From NCBI GenBank assembly GCA_020809705.1, contig CP085829.1:372001-436000 (forward strand): DNA of 64,000 nt. The letters run 5' to 3'. The position numbers and the translations under genes were made by a program. Of this stretch, positions 56,601 to 64,000 are shown one piece after another; positions within the stretch are counted from its first letter, which is position 1, and each line of letters begins with the position of its first letter. Below the pieces are notes generated by a model that did no database searches, was not told where the DNA came from, and saw only the letters and a program-made list of their open reading frames with translations. This stretch comes from Calonectria ilicicola (lineage: Eukaryota > Ascomycota > Sordariomycetes > Hypocreales > Nectriaceae).

Positions 56601-59600
56601 GAGCTGGTGGCGGCCTGGCTTAAGTCAGAGGAACGATTCTTCAGTGCCTGATAACCCATGGAGGCGAGAAGCAGATGTTCGTTGATCATCAACCCGGCGC
56701 CAAAAGCAACATTCAGGTCGTTCCCAGCCCTGTAATAAGCGTTCAAAGTAACACGGTCCAATTTCATACCAGACTCCCAGAGATGGAGCTGGAGGTCGGA
56801 GCATGCCTGGAGTGAAAAGTCAACAATGGCAAACTTTCCGTCTTTACCTCTGGCAACTATCAGACAAAAGTCCGTTATTTCAGTTCTGTCAAGAGCACCA
56901 AAATTCTCAGGATGCGGGATATTCAGGGCCTCTATAATCATGGATATCAATATCCGTGGCAGAAGGATGAAGTGTCAACGTACTTCCGATTTTTCGGCTC
57001 ACAAACCCGAGAAAAGCACCGACAGTGATTGGCTCTGCACCAGCACGCAATGTTATAGCGAATCCTGCTTCGTCACCTGTGGCCACGCCAACCCTAACAA
57101 GCACGGCATGCTCGTCAATCATCACCATGGCTGAGAAGGTAACAGTAAAAGCCCTGAGTTCCTATACCGAGATGGTCAACGGAAGCCTTAGTAATCGCAG
57201 TTGGAATCGGATTTCGCTTGCCTTGTCGAAAGGTAGAGTAGCTGACAGGTTCAGTGTGGGCTCGATCAACGAGACATCATCTAGAGTTGAGATCAGCGAA
57301 ACTCATCTTCTAATTATGATCTGGTACACATACCAAGAATGGTGATGCGCTTTTGCGTCACTCCGAAACCGATATTGACCAACTCAACCACCTGTTTTTC
57401 TTGATCGCTGCTGTAGCCTGTCTCAAACTCGAACGAAAGAAGGCCAACCTCATTGGTGACCTTATCGAAAGGCGCCGGAATAATGGTTGTATTTGGCCAG
57501 AAGTGTTTGAGTATTTGGCCGAGGGTCAACGGTGTATCTCTGCATTGGATTGCTAGAGCTAATTGGCCAACAGAGTGCTCCTTTCCAATAAGTTTTACAG
57601 CCGTGGGATGCGATCCATATGTGAGCTGCGCAAAATGTTCAACACCCACAAGGTTGAACGTACCTCCTGACTGAACGTATATATTGCGTGTGTTTTTTTG
57701 ACCGGGATTGTCGATGCGCAGCCTTAAAAAGACATCACCAATGTCTAGCAAAGAGTCAACAACCGCGAGATTTTTAACGCGAATGGCCACCTCAATGTAA
57801 TCTGGAAGTCGGACATCAAGCTTCTCGTCCCATCCAAGCCGGAAATAGGTCAGTGCAACGGAAGACATCGCACCAGAAAGCGATTTTGGCAAGTGCTCAT
57901 TGTCGAGGGGCTCTAGGTCAAATATCTGAAAAAGCTCTTTGAGGGTCAAAGAAGTTTGTGTTTCCGTGCCGACAGGTCGGAATGTGAATTCAACGAGACG
58001 CGTAGTCCGCATTGATGGGCGCGTCTCAATCTCATATTTGAGGTCGAATTTTCCAAGAGTGATAGAATGATTGATGCGAAAGAAAACCTGCACATGATCA
58101 GCTTAGTAGCTGGCCAGTAAATAAACGGCATAGAGAAACCTACCCGAGTCCCTCCTGGGCTGAAGAAATCCTGAGCGCATAATCGAATGGTAGGCGTAGG
58201 AATTTCAATCCCTCCAAGAAATCCTTCGAGCCCGCTCTTCCCCTCATGCAGACGAAAAGGCTTCCAGTTCTCGACGTCCTCAACTGAAAACTTGCCAAAG
58301 ACGCCGTGAAGTCTCAAACCTTGAGCATTTTGGAAATCTCGATACAGTGTGAACCCTGAGTCTGAGAATTTCAGGTTGTCGCCTAAAGGCTTTTCGGGAT
58401 CAACGAGACCTGGAAAAACATCATCTGCCAGCGCAAGGCCTAGATCAACTGAAACATTGTCGAATGTGGCCATCATACCCAGTATGTTCATTTTGTGTTC
58501 GGCCGTATTATACTTCTCGTCCGCGAAGTTAAAATGATATATTACGTGGCTTGATTCGCCAGGCATCAATAACCACTGACACACAATCTTTTATTTGTTA
58601 GTAGTTCATCAGACTGGGGGGGAAAAAGAGATTAAATGGACAAGGGCCTACATGATGAGTTTTATCATTCAACGTGGGCACATCGCCGAAGAATCCGCCA
58701 TGAATTATGCGCCGTTTTGGGTCCGTTGGCCAGTGAATCGTCACATCAATGTATCCATGGATTGTGACTTTTAGTTGGTTGTTGCCTAAGAGAGCAGCCT
58801 GGTTGGGAATCAACCAGACGAGTTCATCGCGTGGAATTTGTGGTAAAATGCGCATTGTAAATTTTTCTATGCCAGAGTGCTTGTCGATCGGTTTTCTAGA
58901 CTGGTTAGAGTCGCCACCATTTAATTTTCATTTTATTCCAAGTGTTAGAACTCACCCAAGGTCGGAAGTGTCAACAACTAAGGCTTCAACCAGCTGAACC
59001 GGCCAGTGTGCGGGATTGCTGATTTGATCATCCCAAAGACCACGCAACTTGGGGAATTCTAGCGGAAGAGTCTTCAACACGTCGCTAGCGGCCTGAGGGC
59101 CAATCAAGAGGTAAGTCAGGGCGCCCAGTGTGGGATGGCCGCTGACGGTGTGCTTGGTTCCAGCGTTCATGGCGTGCTCTTTGGTAAGTTTGCAATTCTC
59201 TACTAAGTAAGCGAGCAGGGCGGGAAATGATTCTAGATACTTCATCTTCATCTACAGCTTTCTGTTAGAAGCATATTTTATTACTAGCAGACAATTTTCA
59301 TACCCTCTCTTTTACGAGTTGCTCGTTAAATGGCATATCGAAAGCATCAATATTAAATTTGCGGAAAGTGTCGTAGTTTGGCTTCGCACTATTTGGTGTT
59401 TGAGCGTTGGAGTCTCTCTTTGGGATAGGAACTGATGCCAGCGCACCTCTTGCCCTCGCTTCACTTTCTGGGATAAAGAGAGATGGCATAGAGAGTGACG
59501 TAGGCGCAGCTATAGCTTCCATGTCGGCGTTTGGAACCACTATGGTGGTAAGGGATTCAAATTCCACGGAGGGTAAGGTTATCTCCTCTGGCCCTATGGA

Positions 59601-62600
59601 TAAAGCTACGCCCAAATTCTGGCTTACTGTATCAACAGAACTAAAATTCTGTTGGCTATAGTTGGATTAGGTTTTTAGATCTTGTGGGGGGGGGGTTTGG
59701 GGCGCCACGTACGCATGAAAAAACTGATTTGTGCTCATTGGAGCTGCAGCCCATTCTTCAGCCCGTCCGATACCTCGTGCACTTTGTTCTTCTTCTTGAA
59801 ATAGTTCTGTGATGGTGAACTGCTCCACATCACGCGTAGGTGATGGTGGAGGATTATTGTACACACCCAGGTTTAGTTGCGAGAGTACATACTGTCCATC
59901 CTGGATGCGTAACTTGCTGATTTGTGACTCATCGGGTTCAGCTATAGGAGAACCGGCGATTGAAAACTCTGACCGGAAAGCTTTGTTTAGAAATACTGCT
60001 GTTGTAAGTTCCAAAGGTGTTATTGGCACCCAAGCTCCGTCATCAATCCCAATTATCCCCTCTTCTACATCATCGAGCGTCTCATTCCCAGTTATACTGA
60101 CCGCTCCGTATGAGCTTTGAGGGTGGAGGTAATATAACTGAAAGCATTGAGTCCTCAAGTATTGGTATGGACGAAAAGCGTCGAGGATTCTATACTCTAC
60201 TGAGTCTTTCATAATTTGTTCGGATGGCGCATATTCTAAAAACTTTTCCATCAATTCTAGATCGTACGTGCTGTTGCTAAAGTGAGTAGGCATTTCTTCC
60301 TCCATTTCTGCCTTACTTTGAGGCTTAAGAACCTTGAACCAAAAATTCAAAATCTTAGACCAAGTGACTTGAGGGAGAGGATTGGTTAGAAAGATTCGGA
60401 CTGGTCCCTGGTCTGGGTAAAAGATTGACCGAGCAATGATGCCAACTAATGTACTGACATGCCTACGGGTTCCGTCTTATCATTAGAACGTGGCGATCCA
60501 TATCAAGAAGTGAGCTTAGCTTAGTACTAACGGGTTCGCATGAACATCATGTGATGCGGAAATCTGAATTCTACGGTTAGCTGAGCTTGAAGTCGGGACA
60601 AATCATCTAGAGCATACGCACAATATAGTTTTTGGCACGAACACTTGACCGCTCGCCATTAGGTCAATTTTCCAGGATAGTGAACGTGGAAGACAACTTA
60701 CTTGCAAAAATATGCCATGACCTAGACATTGGATTAGCTTTCTATAAACAGGTCACAAATCAAACAAGCGTGATGGAAAAGTATGAACTTACGTTTTTCA
60801 TAACTATTACCTCAGGGTGCGTTTGTGTGGCTTCTCCCGTGAAAACCTCGTGGAATGCTTGCTCTTTCGGAAGCCAAGGCATATCTTCATAATTTTCAGT
60901 TCCGTCTTTCTGAAAGTTTTTCTGAACAGCATCGATCATTGCATTCGAAAAGACTAAATTCACCGCCGTGTTAGTAGGCTTTCGTTAAAGTGCTGGTTGG
61001 GATCGCACAATTATTATAGCAACTTCCATGATGACCAACTACACATCTTACGTTAGTCTCCATTAACATGGCCATAGAATCATCGTGAATCGTACTTTTG
61101 ATGATGTCATAAATCATTGGGGTACCATTCCATTTGTTCTTGAAAATCCTGCATGCGCTCGCGTCGCCCGTAAACAACGCCAGCCGCCTGCCATTCGTAT
61201 CTGCTATCTCGAACACAATGGAAGAGAGGTTCTTCTTGCTAGGATCATCTTTTATCTTGATCAAACCTTCCGCAACGTGCTCAATACCAGATCCCGGCGC
61301 TTTGGGGTTGTGCTTCGATTGACTAAAATCCTGTTTAGTTCTTGCAATATGATATTACCCGTAGAACACGGATCCACTCACAGGGATTTGCTTGTGAATT
61401 TCCGTACCGCTGCCACTGTGCTGACATGATCGGTGAAAAAATCAGACAAAACCGTAAGCTCAGCCTCACCGGGACCAAGAAAGTGGAATCTGAAGTCACC
61501 CCTGCTCGCATCATACCCTTGACGAAGCAAGGTCGGCTTTTCGTCCTTGGGTAGACCCTGCCTCCATTCATCGTCGAAAGTTATAACGCTACCTTTGGAG
61601 TCTTTTATGCCCTTCTTTCCCATATCGCTGACCCATGTATCAAAATAGCCATCAGGCTTCATCAGCTCTCCGAATTTTCGGGGAATCTTAAAGCCTTGAT
61701 TGCTACCACTCTTCTTTCTGGCTGTTGTAGATCTCTTGTCATCCTTCTTTGGGCTCTTGCTTCTTTTTCTTGTTTTGCCGTTGGTTCGATCGTCTTTGCC
61801 TTTGTCTCTGTCGTTTTCTTACTCGTCTCCCTTGTCTATCGTTTTTTTTATCTTCTCCCTTGTCACCTCCCTCAGACATTTTCTTAACTTGATTCTAAGA
61901 TATAAAATTAGAATAAGAGCTAGTTTTGACTTTGAATCAAACCCATTTTGAGGACCCTACCTGGATATATTTCAGTCTTTCTCCGTCCAGTTCATAGTAC
62001 TAGCGTAAAATCAGAATCCAAATGGTAAAAGGCCCAAAAGATATACACAGGTATGTATCACTTGTACGTACCTTAACCACAGCCCCAGCAGAGTTATGCC
62101 AAATATGTTGAAATGGAGCTTTCTTATCCCGAACCGCGTCAACACCTTGAGGCCAGAACGTTAGACCTTTAGCGGCATGATCTTTCGCGGCACGCCTGAG
62201 TCTAATAAGTATGCAGGTAGTATTAATTTTCGTTACACCGCCCAATGCTTACAGTAATTGAAGGACAGCAGAGATACCACTGTAGGCTGATTAGAATGAA
62301 GAAAATGGTATTGAGGGCATTATGAAGCCAGGCTGAGCTTTAGGTAACGAACGTAATATGGTCCGAATCATCATGAGTGACCTACACAATATTAGTCACC
62401 AAGCTCTGGCATACATTTATTGATACATACTACTAATGTATCTATGCCAGTAGAACCAGTTGGGACAAGCTCTTCCAACATACGACACAACCTCTTGGGC
62501 TTCGTGTTAGTTCTCTGTGTATACTTTGAGGCCCGCGAACTCACATAAATAGGCATTTGATCAGGATCATTTTTCCCTGTAGTCTTAGTGACAGCTGGGC

Positions 62601-62867
62601 CACCATCGATGAGAATAAATTTGCGGGATGCACTCTAAAGGACCATTCCGTTAGCGAACAAAGAATATGGAAGTTTGAAAAATTCAAATCGCTCGCCTCC
62701 AACCGAAGTTTGATGGTACTCTTGATTATATCATGGCCTAGAAAATCTTGTATCCTGCTCCTCACTGGGGGGGTAGGATCGATTTCAATGGCAAGGGTAT
62801 CGCCATATGAGGCTTGGCAGACGAAAAAGCGGATGCGGGGCGCATTGTCTATCGTGCCATTTGACAT
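53649..62867 (-). CDS. Giant protein: ComEC/Rec2-type metallo-beta-lactamase domain plus very long beta-rich region
   Basis: Many exons from ATG 62867 (MSNGTIDNAPRIRFFVCQASYGDTLAIEI) to a stop at 53649; roughly 2,600 residues in all. The first ~450 residues carry an MBL fold of the ComEC type: FILIDGG, THDDSDH (HxDxDH metal site, ~62360-62380), ALFTGDA (~61160), GHHGS (61022-61036) and THPEV. MBL domains of this kind in bacterial ComEC are nucleases. A basic Lys/Arg linker lies between the first two motifs. After ~60.5 kb come long alternating-hydrophobic segments rich in Gly, Leu and Val (FRLGWDEKLDVRLPDYIEVAI, GAGLMINEHLLLASMGYQAL, RAGGGVGFSGRLDGPL). They look like repeated beta modules; I recognise no family. 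A coiled, Gln/Glu-rich C-terminus ends EKVAAIQSLNEHQ. Possible damage: a frameshift at a C8/G8 run (54561-54568), and an A8 run plus TAA in the linker near 61.8 kb. Exon joins near 62.25-62.35 kb are unresolved. Confidence 0.6.
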
Positions 62868-63708
62868 GGCGACCGAACTTTGACTAGGTGGTCAAAACTT
62901 GACTGGATGATTCTATTTCAATTTCGGACAAAAGTAAACCGATAATTACACAAAGACAAAAGTCAAGAAGTAACTGATATCCTAAAGGGTAGTTATGCTT
63001 TGTGGGAGTTATCCACTTACAGAGAGATAGCGCGACGGGATTAGCCGGGTCCAGATTCCTGCTAAGCCCCTAGCTCGAAGCTGAAAATCCCAAAAAAGGC
63101 CTACGTCATGAAACTATCGAAATTGAGCGAATATCAAAACCCTCGCCTTAACCAATAAGCGACCGACAGCTGGCGACGGGATTTCAGGCATAACCAAGCA
63201 TATTTTTAATCGTTGTCTTAGGTGGGTTGTGTGTATGTGTGGCTTGCAGAGGCGCCGTCTCTCCTCAAGGTCTTATTATCAAAGGAAATATCGTACGGCA
63301 GTAGGGGTACAGGCTACTAGACGACCAGCTTGGTCATCACTATGGAAATGCTCCTTGGGTAGCCACGTCAGAGCCACCCCTCAAAGGGGATTTGCAAATA
63401 TAAACAAAGTATAGTCGCTATGTACTACTTATGCGACCCGCCCATAACCCCGCGATAGCCAGTTAGGGTAGGTGGAATGCGACATGGGGAGAAACTATTG
63501 TGACCTAGCAGCTTCTATTCCTATTACCTTCACTGTGTCGCCACAAAAACCGGAAACTACTCTGAAAAATCTTCATTGTTATATGTCAATGAGCGTTGAT
63601 CTATTCTTGGTTAATACCCTTGTAATCTTGAATTGTGTAATCCTGAGTAAAAGCGGCGAGATATCATGTGAGCATACCCGAATAGGAAGCGACTAGATTC
63701 GTCTCACA
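62868..63708. promoter_or_regulatory. Upstream region of the giant gene, inside the insertion
   Basis: About 840 bp from the giant gene's ATG to the right insertion boundary. No other gene seen; presumably the gene's own promoter travels with it. Confidence 0.4.
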
Positions 63709-63714
63709 ATACAG
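63709..63714. repeat. Right copy of the ATACAG hexamer
   Basis: Identical to 53549-53554. Marks the proposed right end of the insertion. Confidence 0.55.
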
Positions 63715-64000
63715 CTTAGTTTGAGCTCTTGTTCAGACACCATGTGTAAGCCTACACTTGGAATTGGATCTACCTCGCCAAAAGACTGGTTGATGTATAC
63801 GACACGTAGGAGCTTAACGGCTTCTTCATGCACATCGAATTTCGACCCTGCAAGCATATGTTCGAGTAGCTCCTCCACTTCTTTAGGTAGCTCATCCACA
63901 CGAGCTTTGAGGGCTGAAATGGTCTGGTAGGAAATGAGCCCTTCCAAAGCTATCTCCGCTGCCTGCGGTGATGACTCCTTTGCGAACCTTGGTGGTGCTG
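63709..64000 (-). pseudogene. NLR front piece (post-NACHT region), continues beyond the right edge
   Basis: The minus-strand frame is open from the window edge: ISALKARVDELPKEVEELLEHML, then KLLRVVYINQSFGEVDPIPSVG and SEQELKL. This is the region that in fungal NLRs follows the NACHT domain (LPxxLExLYEHML pattern). The frame stops 18 bases into the inserted sequence. The next expected segment of the family (xRCxxMxxRLxSRCxGLLEV) is found at 53.5 kb, beginning exactly at the other hexamer. The NACHT domain itself should lie right of the window. Confidence 0.75.

Larger units (their letters stand above)
53555..63708. mobile_element. Putative 10.15-kb insertion carrying one giant gene
   Basis: Flanked by ATACAG on both sides and inserted in an NLR coding sequence. 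On the coding strand the right piece reads EQELKLSC-Ile and the left piece reads Cys-Ile-TQKKSRS, sharing TGTAT in the same phase, so excision would restore an uninterrupted frame. Content: about 840 bp upstream sequence, the giant minus-strand gene, and about 95 bp downstream. No terminal inverted repeats, transposase, reverse transcriptase or tyrosine recombinase was found. The type of movement is unknown. Confidence 0.6.

Noticed and set aside
60960..61060. Single intron from GTAAGATG to the acceptor near 60959 that would remove HHGS
   Set aside because: It would put a stop just after the splice; a donor after the HHGS segment keeps phase and retains the motif.
61696..61951. Hydrophobic plus-strand frames
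   Set aside because: They are antisense to the Lys/Arg/Ser-rich linker of the giant gene; complementing basic codons yields Leu/Ser/Phe-rich frames.
1..64000. CRISPR array, rRNA, bacterial operons, viral genes
   Set aside because: None seen; the window is eukaryotic with spliced genes.

Overview
The window is nuclear DNA from a filamentous ascomycete (Pezizomycotina, probably Sordariomycetes). Genes carry many short (about 45-65 bp) GT-AG introns with CTAAC-type branch sites. Fungal-specific families are present: a Zn2Cys6 factor, a bZIP factor of the DUF3425 type, NACHT/PNP NLR-like proteins and an MCT-type MFS carrier. There is also an intron-containing tRNA-Tyr. The gene mix (NLR relics, broken genes, retroposons, metabolic genes) suggests a variable accessory or subtelomeric region.

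Layout. 1-2641 (-): SesB-type hydrolase plus NACHT NLR, running off the left edge. 3173-5077 (-) and 5755-8003 (+): a divergent acyl-CoA ligase and MIO-type phenylalanine ammonia-lyase pair sharing one promoter. 8.2-8.8 kb: a SINE-like retroposon with a 14-bp target duplication, next to a PNP-domain gene scrap. 9.8-14.4 kb: aquaglyceroporin-like channel, truncated Tc1-type transposase, C2H2/polyQ/RING protein. 15-22.6 kb: broken GNAT gene, a hypothetical gene, two 5'-truncated genes (AAA ATPase and DUF7708-type) meeting head to head, and a FYVE protein. 23.9-28.7 kb: secreted GH43 glycosidase and a BTB-like protein. 29.1-32.3 kb: PNP-NB-ARC-TPR NLR pseudogene. 33.2-41.1 kb: cystathionine-gamma-synthase-type PLP gene with one premature stop, MFS carrier, Zn2Cys6 regulator, tRNA-Tyr, bZIP/DUF3425 regulator. 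41.8-45.9 kb: second copy of the SINE-like repeat, a small protein, a papain-fold-like protein and a secreted Thr/Val-rich protein. 47.4-51.2 kb: decayed repeat-protein relic and an HxxxD acyltransferase.

The most striking region is 52.1-64.0 kb. Two consecutive pieces of one NLR gene lie at 52147-53554 and from 63709 to the right edge, both on the minus strand. Between them is a segment of about 10.15 kb bounded by the hexamer ATACAG on each side, and the NLR reading frame joins exactly across it. The segment holds essentially one giant intron-rich gene (53649-62867, -). Its N-terminus has all the motifs of a ComEC/Rec2-type metallo-beta-lactamase (HxDxDH, TGDA, HHGS), and the remainder is a very long, mostly beta-rich region I do not recognise. 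This looks like a discrete insertion, possibly an undescribed mobile or cargo unit that has broken an immune receptor.

A second theme is premature stops. Several otherwise well-conserved genes carry single TAG or TAA codons where the family context suggests Gln (CAG/CAA), i.e. C-to-T changes at CpA, the context favoured by repeat-induced point mutation. Exon boundaries were inferred by eye from splice signals, phase and family similarity. No database search was run.
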